Of a stretch of DNA of 64,000 nt, positions 44,989-52,613 are shown one piece after another. The stretch spans positions 1 to 64,000 of the forward strand of contig JAVKLS010000006.1 of the NCBI GenBank assembly GCA_031538565.1, given 5' to 3'. Numbering within the stretch: the stretch's first letter is position 1; every line of letters starts with the position of its first letter. The notes under the pieces are model-generated. The model saw only the letters and a list, made by a program, of their open reading frames with translations, did no database searches and was not told the origin of the DNA. Both the position numbers and the translations under genes were made by a program. The stretch is from JASGCK01 sp031538565 (GTDB taxonomy: Bacteria > Pseudomonadota > Gammaproteobacteria > Burkholderiales > Burkholderiaceae_C).

Positions 44989-44994
44989 ATTATA
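44989..44994 (-). promoter_or_regulatory. -10 element of the atp operon promoter
   Basis: A perfect TATAAT on the minus strand, 25 nt before the atpI ATG. The -35 region is poor, so an activator or extended contacts are likely. The gap to the upstream mltA stop is only 52 nt, so part of the promoter lies in the mltA 3' end. Confidence 0.5.
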
Positions 44995-45016
44995 TACGTG
45001 GAAGAAGGCGAAGGGA

Positions 45017-46084
45017 TTAATCGGCTCTAGGCCACAGCACCCATAACTGCAAATCTTGTTTGAGTCGTCCTGCCAAATCGCCTGCTGCATCACCGCTGCC
45101 AACGTAATAATCTGCTCGCACCGCACCCACGATGGCCGCGCCCGTATCTTGCGCGAGCACCAAGCGCGCAAGGTCAGCACTGGCACCGCTTGAGACCAAC
45201 CAGACGGGCGTTCCGTAGGGGATGCTTTTGGGATCTACCGCGATGGAGCGCCCCGCCGTGAGCGGCACGCCTTGTGCACCACGAGGCCCACTGCTCGATG
45301 CGGCTGATTCACTAAAAAACACCACTCGCGGATTGCTCCACAACAAGGCATTCAATTGTTCGGGATGCGTAGTCGCCCACGCTTTAATGGAGGGCCACGA
45401 CAAGTCACGCACACCATGCGTCTCACGCAACCACGCGCCCACGCTTTTATAAGGCTGATTGTTGCTACCTGAAAACGCAAGACGAATACGCTGATGCGCT
45501 CCATCTGCTTGCTGCAAATCCAATTGCCCCGAGCCTTGAATATGCAATGCCAGCGCATCCAATGGGTCTTCTAAATAAGCAATGACACGTCCTTGCAAAG
45601 CTTGCTGCGCGAGGCTTCCTGAGCTGTCGATCTCTTGCCGCGTGTACCATGAGCGCCCTGCGCTGCCGCGCTCCAAATCAAGAGGCAAGCGATAAATGGG
45701 GTAGCGAAACACTTCATCTGCAGCGCGCCGCGCTTGCAAAATCGGTTCGTAGTAGCCCGTTAGTAAACCCGCACCCGCGCTACCGCTGACTGACTCCACA
45801 CGATAAGGCTGCAACCGCGCCATCAGCCAAATCCGAATCACTTCGGGGTCGGCATTTTTAAGCGCTGAGAGTTCGGCGCAAGGTTTTCGCCATTGGGGTG
45901 ACGCACGCGTACAACTGGTGAGCCACGCAGGCAGCGCCTCACGCAAGTCATCGCCGAAGCTGTTTGACAAATCATCCCAGGACACCGCTGTCCAGCGGCT
46001 AGCAGGGTGCTCTTGCGCGTGAGCGTGCGACATAATCAGCAGCGCACTCACCATAAAAAATCGGATCAAAAACATGACTCTCAT
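45017..46084 (-). CDS. mltA: Membrane-bound lytic murein transglycosylase A
   Basis: A 355-residue periplasmic murein hydrolase. A signal peptide (MFLIRFFMVSALLIMSHAHA, cleavage before QEHPAS) has no lipobox Cys, so it may be soluble rather than lipid-anchored. GLLTGYYEPIL and the C-terminal 3D domain with VWLVSSGA and VLAQDTGAAIVGAVRADYYV, then GSGDAAG, carry the catalytic Asp. The start is 46084 or 46075; the second forms a CATG overlap with the small plus-strand gene. Confidence 0.9.
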   Translation of the reverse strand: MRVMFLIRFFMVSALLIMSHAHAQEHPASRWTAVSWDDLSNSFGDDLREALPAWLTSCTRASPQWRKPCAELSALKNADPEVIRIWLMARLQPYRVESVSGSAGAGLLTGYYEPILQARRAADEVFRYPIYRLPLDLERGSAGRSWYTRQEIDSSGSLAQQALQGRVIAYLEDPLDALALHIQGSGQLDLQQADGAHQRIRLAFSGSNNQPYKSVGAWLRETHGVRDLSWPSIKAWATTHPEQLNALLWSNPRVVFFSESAASSSGPRGAQGVPLTAGRSIAVDPKSIPYGTPVWLVSSGASADLARLVLAQDTGAAIVGAVRADYYVGSGDAAGDLAGRLKQDLQLWVLWPRAD

Positions 46085-46169
46085 TTTGCTCGAATCACTA
46101 CTGGCTTTGCTGATCTTGGTGGGAATCGTGTGGTGGACAATGCGCCCTGATAAAAAAAGCGACGATTAG
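46074..46169 (+). CDS. 31-residue single-span membrane peptide
   Basis: Frame: MTLILLESLLALLILVGIVW then WTMRPDKKSDD. Residues 3-21 form one hydrophobic helix ended by W-W-T-M and a charged cytoplasmic tail. Short proteins of this shape (hydrophobic helix, I-V-W-W-T-M, polar tail) recur in Burkholderiales as hypothetical proteins. It lies alone on the plus strand between mltA and the GGT-family gene, ending 4 nt before the latter's 3' end. GGATC lies upstream. Function unknown. Confidence 0.6.
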   Translation: MTLILLESLLALLILVGIVWWTMRPDKKSDD

Positions 46170-46173
46170 ATTA

Positions 46174-47796
46174 CTAAAACCCAGCCACCACGCCATCGCT
46201 GCGTGGATCGGCTGCCGCCAGCAAAAGACCGTCGCTTTGACGCACAATTGCGCCCGCATGGCCCATGGTGTCGCTGTAGTCGGGCAGCACTTCCACGTCG
46301 TGTCCTGCATCGCGCAGTTCTTGCAGCACCTTGGGATCGAATCGATTCTCAAATTTCAGCGTGGTTGACTCTTGCCCCCATGTTTTGCCTAGCAACCAGC
46401 GCGGTGCGCTCACGGCCGATTGAAGCGTCTGCCCAAACATGGCGTAGCGGCTAAACACCGCCGACTGACTTTGCGGCTGACCGTCTCCGCCCATATTGCC
46501 GTACACCATGCGCCTGCCGTCGTCAAATTGGGCGTAAGCAGGATTCAGTGTGTGAAATGGTTTTTTGTGCGGCGCCAGCGCCAAATGTGAATCTGGATCT
46601 AACAAAAAGCTAGAGCCACGGTTTTGCCAACCCACGCCCGTGCTGGACAACACCACGCCAGAGCCAAACTCCCAGTACACGCTTTGGATGTAACTGACCA
46701 TACACCCACTACTGTCTGCCGTGCCCATCCAAACCGTGTCGCCGTGAATGGGTTTTTCGGGCCACGTCAGTGCTTGCTTCATATCGACCGCCTCGGCACA
46801 TTGATCGATGAAGGCATCGCTTAAAAACTGCTCGGGACTCACGCCACGCGCTTGCATCGTCGCAGGATCGGCAATGTAGCGGTTACGGACTTTAAATGCG
46901 TGCTTAGTTGCCTCCACAATCGCGTGCAAATACGCAAAGCTATCGCAGTCTTTAATGCCATGACGTACACGCAACCTGTCAAAAATCGCCAAGATCATGA
47001 GCGATGCCAGCCCCTGCGTGGGCGGCGTCATATTAAAAAGCTGCGCGCCCGTCACACGCACAGACAGCGGGCGAACCGATGCAGCCCGGTGCGCGTGAAA
47101 GTCTGCCAGACAAAGCGGCGAGCCAAGCTCTGCCAACTGAGCCGCGTTTTCTGCCGCAATATCGCCGCGATAAAAATCATCTAACCCGCTGCGGGACAAG
47201 GTCTCCAGCGTACTGCCCAGCGCCGCATAGCTTCGCAGCGTATTGACAGCGGGAATCTGATAGCCATCGGTGTTTTGATTCAAAAACTGCTTGCCAAAAC
47301 CTGGTTGAGCGCCAAGCTCAGGCAAAAACTGCGTCGTAAATTTGACTTGACTTTGCGTCACGGGTGCGCCTTGTTTGGCGTAATGAATCGCATCTTGCAG
47401 CAAGCGAGAAATCGGTAACTTGCCGCCCATGCGCGAGGAGTGCGCGAGCGCCTCTTGCCAACCCGAAATCGCGCCTGCCACGGTATTGGCAGCAAGCGGG
47501 CCGCGCCCTGGAATAGCTTGCAAGCCTTGCGCTTTGTACCAATCGATAGAGGCAAGTCCCGCAGCGCGTCCGCACGCATCAATAGCCACAGGCTCTTGAC
47601 CTGGCTGAGCAATCAGCCAAAAACCGTCGCCACCAATTGAGGTCATGTGCGGATAAACCACCGCGATAGTGGCTGCGGCTGCAACCATAGCTTCGATGGC
47701 GTTGCCGCCTTCGCGCAGCACGGCTGCAGCGCTTGACGTGGCTAGGTGATGCGGGGCAGTTGCCATGCCGCGTGGGGATGTGAGTGTTTGTCTCAT
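46174..47796 (-). CDS. hpxW: GGT-family Ntn hydrolase, HpxW-like oxamate amidohydrolase
   Basis: A 540-residue gamma-glutamyltranspeptidase-fold protein without signal peptide, hence cytoplasmic, unlike true GGT. Conserved family blocks: GGNAIEAMVAAAATIAVVYP, MTSIGGDGFWLI (51-62), NTVAGAISGW. The autoprocessing nucleophile is best placed at Thr354 (HGDTVWMGTAD), giving subunits of about 353 and 187 residues. Within an oxalurate operon the best reading is HpxW, which hydrolyses oxamate to oxalate and ammonia (known from Klebsiella). ATG at 47796 overlaps the upstream stop (ATGA). A general gamma-glutamyl hydrolase is the alternative. Confidence 0.75.
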   Translation of the reverse strand: MRQTLTSPRGMATAPHHLATSSAAAVLREGGNAIEAMVAAAATIAVVYPHMTSIGGDGFWLIAQPGQEPVAIDACGRAAGLASIDWYKAQGLQAIPGRGPLAANTVAGAISGWQEALAHSSRMGGKLPISRLLQDAIHYAKQGAPVTQSQVKFTTQFLPELGAQPGFGKQFLNQNTDGYQIPAVNTLRSYAALGSTLETLSRSGLDDFYRGDIAAENAAQLAELGSPLCLADFHAHRAASVRPLSVRVTGAQLFNMTPPTQGLASLMILAIFDRLRVRHGIKDCDSFAYLHAIVEATKHAFKVRNRYIADPATMQARGVSPEQFLSDAFIDQCAEAVDMKQALTWPEKPIHGDTVWMGTADSSGCMVSYIQSVYWEFGSGVVLSSTGVGWQNRGSSFLLDPDSHLALAPHKKPFHTLNPAYAQFDDGRRMVYGNMGGDGQPQSQSAVFSRYAMFGQTLQSAVSAPRWLLGKTWGQESTTLKFENRFDPKVLQELRDAGHDVEVLPDYSDTMGHAGAIVRQSDGLLLAAADPRSDGVVAGF

Positions 47797-49247
47797 AGTG
47801 TTTGTGATAGTTGATTGATTTTCGCCACGCCCGCAAGCGCTTTGCAATAAGCCTCCATTGGCACGCGCACAATGCCCGCGCCAATTTGCCCCACGCCCGC
47901 CTCTTTGTGCGCGATGCCCGTGGTCACAACGGGACGAATTCCCGTGTCCACCACTTTGCGCACATCAATGCCGCAAGGTGCACCCGAAAAATCAAGTGCG
48001 GGCAGCGATAACGCAGGGTTTTGCGTCACGGTGATATCTAGCATTTCTTGGCTGTATCGCACAGCGTCCCCCACCGTACCACCCGCCAAAAGCGTGAGCG
48101 CGGGCGACGCAGCAAAGCTACAACCACCAAAGCCTGCGGTTTCGGTAATGGCGCTATCACCAATGTCGGGGCAAGCATCTGATTGCTTAAATCCTGGAAA
48201 GAAAAGCCCCATCGGCAAATCGGATTTGGCGGTGAACCACTGGCTGCCTGTGCTACTGACTCGCAAGCCTGTTTCCGTGCCATTGCGCGCCGTGGCAGTT
48301 ACAACGGTGGAGTGCTCAATGCCGTGCGCCGCATCCATAATGGCTTTGCACGCCGCCATGGAGTAGTTCAAAAAGAATTGTGAGTTCTTGGCAATAAAAG
48401 CCAGCGTTTGCTGCACGTGGTCAGCACTCAGGTTTGGCGCAGCCGCCAAGTTGGTGGCAATGGCCATAAAAAGCAGCGCAGTCGATGCGGCATTTCGACT
48501 ATGCACTTCGTCACCCATCAGCAGCGCCTGCGATTGAATGGCCTTTAAGTCAATGCCGCCTGTTTGCTCGAAATTTTGACGCACAGCGGCCTTCAACACA
48601 GGTGCGAGCACCGACTCGAACCACTTCAGCCGCGCAATGACTTCCGTGCCATTAGCACCAAAGCGCAAGCACTTGCCAATGCCTTCGTTGAGCGTGCAAT
48701 ACGCCACGTTGCCATGCGACACATTAGTGACTTGAATCAGCGGCATCGAAGCGCTGATGATTCCCGTCATCGGACCCACGGCATGAAAGTCGTGGCACTG
48801 AGCAAAATCGATTTGTCCCGATTTGAGCATTTGCGTCGCCTCCGCCGCATCCTTTGCCCAGCCCTCGTAGAGCACCGCCCCTACCATTGCGCCATGCATG
48901 GGGCCACACATATCGCGCCACGCCGCGGGTGGGCCTGCGTGCAGCAATAGGCGAGCGCCCTTTAATTCTGGAATTACACCATCGGCGCGCAAAGCCATGT
49001 CTTCCCACATAGGACGCGCCGCAATGATGCGCTCGCAAGCAAGTGCGTTTGCAGCTTCAATGCGCGCGTCTCCCATTAACTGCGCTAATTGCCACGCCAA
49101 AAGCGGATCTGCATTGCCAGGCGGCTGCCACTGCACACTTTGCAAACTGCCGCCGCTGGCGGTCACACTGGCATTGAAACCATCAATGCCGATGTTTAAC
49201 ACTGCAGGTGATTGCGAAAGTAAACTGATTTGTGAATTTTTTTCCAT
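47793..49247 (-). CDS. allG: DUF1116 protein, oxamate carbamoyltransferase subunit AllG
   Basis: A 484-residue DUF1116 (YlbE-like) protein. Blocks include MGDARIEAANALACERIIAA, LLLHAGPPAAWRDMCGPMHG, VSHGNVAYCTLNEGIGKCLR, and the Gly-rich AGFGGCSFAASPALTLLAGG. In E. coli, YlbE (AllG) with FdrA (AllF) and YlbF (AllH) is reported to form the oxamate carbamoyltransferase that splits oxalurate phosphorolytically. This copy is about 65 residues longer than the E. coli protein, mostly at the N-terminus. 6 nt after allH. Confidence 0.82.
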   Translation of the reverse strand: MEKNSQISLLSQSPAVLNIGIDGFNASVTASGGSLQSVQWQPPGNADPLLAWQLAQLMGDARIEAANALACERIIAARPMWEDMALRADGVIPELKGARLLLHAGPPAAWRDMCGPMHGAMVGAVLYEGWAKDAAEATQMLKSGQIDFAQCHDFHAVGPMTGIISASMPLIQVTNVSHGNVAYCTLNEGIGKCLRFGANGTEVIARLKWFESVLAPVLKAAVRQNFEQTGGIDLKAIQSQALLMGDEVHSRNAASTALLFMAIATNLAAAPNLSADHVQQTLAFIAKNSQFFLNYSMAACKAIMDAAHGIEHSTVVTATARNGTETGLRVSSTGSQWFTAKSDLPMGLFFPGFKQSDACPDIGDSAITETAGFGGCSFAASPALTLLAGGTVGDAVRYSQEMLDITVTQNPALSLPALDFSGAPCGIDVRKVVDTGIRPVVTTGIAHKEAGVGQIGAGIVRVPMEAYCKALAGVAKINQLSQTL

Positions 49248-49253
49248 GCCATT

Positions 49254-49973
49254 TCAACCTTCTTCTAAAACTGTGAGCGCCAACAACAAACCTGCCAACA
49301 AATCTGCCCCCGAGCTGGCTCCTAGTGCCAATAGTCGCCTAGTCGCACTGGCCATGCATGGCGCCTGACTAACCGTCAGCGCATCCAACATTTCGTGCAG
49401 CACGCCATAACTTGCGCCTTGGATGTTGTCGCGCAGCAAAGCCGCCGAAATGGGATTAGTCAAAGTCTCGCAAGCCTTGAGGAGGTTCGCTTGCACACGC
49501 GGCATAGATTGTTGCCACGCTTCTTGCGGTTGATGCGCCAGCACAAAAAAAATACCGCCTAAAAAATCATCGCCACTAGGCGTAAGTCCTAGACCAAGTC
49601 CCAGCACACGCATCGCTGCTGCTTCAAACGCCAGTAAGTCCCGCGACACTAATGCCGTGTGCACCGCATCAAATCGATCTTTGGCGTTGGCAAGCGGAAA
49701 CGCCATCGCCCGGTGGGTCAGCCACCGCATCAAACCTTTAGCGTCTTCTGCCGCCATTTGCTGTGCGAGACACATTCGCGCACTAGCGGCTCGCTGCTGG
49801 CGCAACGTGGGCGAGGCGGGCGAGAGGGGCGAGACGGATTGTGGCGGCAGCGGCGGCACTTTAGCTGCGCCTAGCACGCGCGGATGCGACGTGTACGGGT
49901 TTTCTCCAAGCCACACCACTTCATCGCCCACATAGGCAAAGTCAGTTTGTTCAAAGCCAATAATTTTTCGCAT
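49254..49973 (-). CDS. allH: DUF2877 protein, oxamate carbamoyltransferase subunit AllH
   Basis: A 239-residue DUF2877 (YlbF) protein. The family signature GLGLGLTPSGDDFLGGIFFV (about 121-140) and the C-terminal LALGASSGADLLAGLLLAL are clear. The third component of the AllFGH complex by gene linkage. ATG at 49973 is one base after the carbamate kinase stop; an in-frame upstream start at 50003 lies within that gene. Confidence 0.82.
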   Translation of the reverse strand: MRKIIGFEQTDFAYVGDEVVWLGENPYTSHPRVLGAAKVPPLPPQSVSPLSPASPTLRQQRAASARMCLAQQMAAEDAKGLMRWLTHRAMAFPLANAKDRFDAVHTALVSRDLLAFEAAAMRVLGLGLGLTPSGDDFLGGIFFVLAHQPQEAWQQSMPRVQANLLKACETLTNPISAALLRDNIQGASYGVLHEMLDALTVSQAPCMASATRRLLALGASSGADLLAGLLLALTVLEEG

Positions 49974-49974
49974 A

Positions 49975-50976
49975 TCAACTGTTGGTAATGTGCGTACCCG
50001 CACGCCCCATCAAGGCATCAAATGTTTTTTCTAAGCTTGTAATGATGACCCGCCCCGCTTGATTTGCTTCGGGTAACTCCGACAAATACATCCGCGCCGC
50101 ATCCACTTTTGGCCCCATAGAGCCTGCTGGAAATTGTCCTTGCGCCGCGTAGCGATTGACTTCAGGCAACGTCATTCGATCTAGCCATCGCTGCGTGGGC
50201 TGATTGAAATCGAGCGCCACCCGCTCTACGCCCGTCAGCATGATGAGCACATCGGCGTGCAGATGCGCTGCCAGCATCGCGCTGGTTAAATCTTTGTCAA
50301 TCACGGCTGGCACACCTTGCAAATGCCCTTGGCTGTTAACGATGACGGGCACACCGCCACCGCCGCACGCAATAGGCAATACGCCCGCCTTCAGCAAGGC
50401 ATCGATGGTCTGTAAATCTAAAATTTTGCGTGGCTTGGGCGACGCCACCATGCGCCGCCACCCGCGCCCAGAATCTTCCGCAAACGTCCACCCCGTGCGA
50501 CTCGCCATAACTTTGGCGTCTGCGTCGCTAAAAAATTTTCCGACAGGTTTGGTGGGGGTTTTAAACGCGGGGTCTTGGCTGTCAACTTCAACTTCGGTCA
50601 CCACACAAGACACAACCGAACTCATGCCGTGATCCATTAGCGCGTTGGCAAAACTTTGTTGCAACATATATCCCATACCGCCTTGCGAATGCGCGACGCA
50701 AATATCCATGGGCATGGGCGGCAATTCGTCGGCAGTTTTAGCCATGCGATAAAGGATATTTCCAACTACGGGGCCATTGCCATGCGTGAGCACCAGCTGC
50801 CAGCCTGCTTTGATGATTTCCACAAAATGCTCGCACACGCCACGCATGAGGGCAAGCTGCTCGTCCGCCGTGCCTTGTATGGTGGGCGGATACGCGGCGT
50901 TGCCGCCCAGCGCGATGACGACCAGTCGGCGCTTCTCCGAGTTTTCGACGATGCCCTGAGTGCGCTGCGCCTTCAT
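49975..50976 (-). CDS. allK: Carbamate kinase (AllK-type)
   Basis: A 333-residue amino-acid-kinase-fold enzyme: VIALGGNAAYPP (ATP site), LTHGNGPVVGN, DICVAHSQGGMGYM, PIACGGGGVPVI, IDKDLTSAMLA and GSMGPKVDAA. It transfers phosphate from carbamoyl phosphate to ADP, giving ATP and carbamate. With AllFGH it would conserve the energy of oxalurate. ATG at 50976 overlaps the fdrA stop (ATGA). Arginine deiminase genes, the other usual context, are absent. Confidence 0.9.
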   Translation of the reverse strand: MKAQRTQGIVENSEKRRLVVIALGGNAAYPPTIQGTADEQLALMRGVCEHFVEIIKAGWQLVLTHGNGPVVGNILYRMAKTADELPPMPMDICVAHSQGGMGYMLQQSFANALMDHGMSSVVSCVVTEVEVDSQDPAFKTPTKPVGKFFSDADAKVMASRTGWTFAEDSGRGWRRMVASPKPRKILDLQTIDALLKAGVLPIACGGGGVPVIVNSQGHLQGVPAVIDKDLTSAMLAAHLHADVLIMLTGVERVALDFNQPTQRWLDRMTLPEVNRYAAQGQFPAGSMGPKVDAARMYLSELPEANQAGRVIITSLEKTFDALMGRAGTHITNS

Positions 50977-52556
50977 TTCACCCACTCGCCTGCCAACCAC
51001 GCGGCGTTTGCACTATTGCCCGCCAGCACAACACCTGCGCGGCGCAACTGCTCTTCTTGCTGGGCAAGTCCTTGTGGATCAAGCTCAGTACCGCACACAA
51101 ACCCGATCACGGCAAGATGGCGTTTGTCTTTTTCTGCAATTGCTTTGGCTCGCACCACAGCAGACGCTAATTCTGCGGCGGGATCGGCGTGGGCACCCCA
51201 ACCAATCACCACATCCAGCACCACCACGCGCACCGCAGGGTCAGCGGCTTCGCGCAGCAAACGCTCAATGCGTGCGCCTTGGTCAATCATGGGGTGAGGC
51301 TTGCCAACGGTAAAGGCATCATCACCCAAGTCCAGCGCCGTGTGCTCCATGCTGGCTTGCTTGGGATTGGCAAGCAACAAGGTTTTATTGACGGGAATGT
51401 TGGACCACACCGCAAGCCCAGACTTTGCCCAAATGGTTTGTGCCTCGGCGCAATACGTGCCGCCCGAATACAGCGCGCGCAAAAACCGCTGCGTTTTGTG
51501 GAATACGGGCTTGCGCGGAATGAAGTAATTGGAATAGGACTCCAGTTGTCGCCCGCTGCCCTTATTTTTGTATCCTTTATTGACTAGTCGCACAGCTTGC
51601 GCCGCACAATCCACCATCGTGGACACCATGCAGATATTGGCGTGTGTGCTTTGCAGCGTGCTGCCCAAAAATAAAACCACGGCGGGTTTGCCTGTACGAG
51701 CCAGCGCGGTCATGACCTTATCTGCCACTTCAGGCGCGGGCGGCTTGGAGATGACCACAATGACTTTGGTCGCCGCGTCTTTGGCTAGTAGCGCAATGCC
51801 TTGCAGCATGGTGATGCCGCCCACGTCCGCCGACACATCGCGTCCACCCGTGCCAATGGCGTGAGACACTCCTGCGCCCCTACGGTGGATTTGCGTCGTC
51901 ACCTCTTGCAAGCCCGTGCCTGACGCGGCAACTAGACCAATATCGCCTCTATGCACGTTATTAGCAAAGCCCAGCGGCACCCCACCAATGATGGCTGTGC
52001 CGCAGTCAGGACCCATCACCACCACGCCCCGCCGCACCGCTTCTTGCTTGACGGTCACTTCTTGCTCGATTGGCACGTTATCGCTAAACATAAAAACGTG
52101 TAACCCAAGATGCACCGCTTTCAACGCCTCTGCCGCAGCGTAACTGCCTGGCACAGAAATTTGCACAAGGTTGGCATCTTTTAATTTTGCAGCGCCCATC
52201 GCAATCGCACGCGGCGGGCGTTGTTCTTGCTCTTGCCCAGCTTCCACGCGGCCTTGCCCCGCCAGCAAGGAGCGCCCCGTCGCCATTGCCGCGTCGCAGA
52301 TTTTTTGGGATGTGGCTTGCACTACCAACATCACGTCGCTAGGTGAGGCGCTGGCAACTTCCGCCGTGAGCAATCCTGCCTCTTGCAAAATTTCTTTGTT
52401 TGCTGTGCTGCCCATTTGCAGCGTCGCGTGGATAACGCCCTCCAGCGCCAGCAAAGCTTGCGCCGTGCGCATCAAGGCAACGGAGTCTTTGTAGAGATTT
52501 GCTTGAACACAAGCAGCGGTAAACAGGGTGAGAGTGGCTTTGGGTTGAGATGACAT
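50973..52556 (-). CDS. fdrA: FdrA, oxamate carbamoyltransferase subunit AllF
   Basis: A 527-residue acyl-CoA-synthetase-like protein. The N-terminal half contains Rossmann-like MGPDCGTAIIGGVPLGFANN and GLVAASGTGLQEV, AIGTGGRDVSADVGG (the succinyl-CoA-synthetase-type His is not conserved in the usual way). The C-terminal half has LYSGGTYCAEAQ and LGDDAFTVGKPHPMID. FdrA (AllF) is the largest subunit of oxamate carbamoyltransferase. First gene of the operon; 57 nt separate it from the divergent aminotransferase. Confidence 0.88.
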   Translation of the reverse strand: MSSQPKATLTLFTAACVQANLYKDSVALMRTAQALLALEGVIHATLQMGSTANKEILQEAGLLTAEVASASPSDVMLVVQATSQKICDAAMATGRSLLAGQGRVEAGQEQEQRPPRAIAMGAAKLKDANLVQISVPGSYAAAEALKAVHLGLHVFMFSDNVPIEQEVTVKQEAVRRGVVVMGPDCGTAIIGGVPLGFANNVHRGDIGLVAASGTGLQEVTTQIHRRGAGVSHAIGTGGRDVSADVGGITMLQGIALLAKDAATKVIVVISKPPAPEVADKVMTALARTGKPAVVLFLGSTLQSTHANICMVSTMVDCAAQAVRLVNKGYKNKGSGRQLESYSNYFIPRKPVFHKTQRFLRALYSGGTYCAEAQTIWAKSGLAVWSNIPVNKTLLLANPKQASMEHTALDLGDDAFTVGKPHPMIDQGARIERLLREAADPAVRVVVLDVVIGWGAHADPAAELASAVVRAKAIAEKDKRHLAVIGFVCGTELDPQGLAQQEEQLRRAGVVLAGNSANAAWLAGEWVK

Positions 52557-52613
52557 GGCGCTAGACTCGGGTTTTTTACATTAATTTGTATACACTTTTG
52601 CTATCATACCGCC
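52557..52613. promoter_or_regulatory. Divergent promoter with TGTATACA palindrome (candidate GntR-type operator)
   Basis: TTGTATACAC at 52586-52595 contains the perfect 8-bp palindrome TGTATACA (52587-52594), the core seen in many FCD-type GntR operators. It lies midway between two divergent start codons and could control both directions at once. The purine-degradation cluster of Klebsiella is controlled by a GntR-type protein (HpxS), which fits; no such regulator gene is in the window. Confidence 0.45.
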
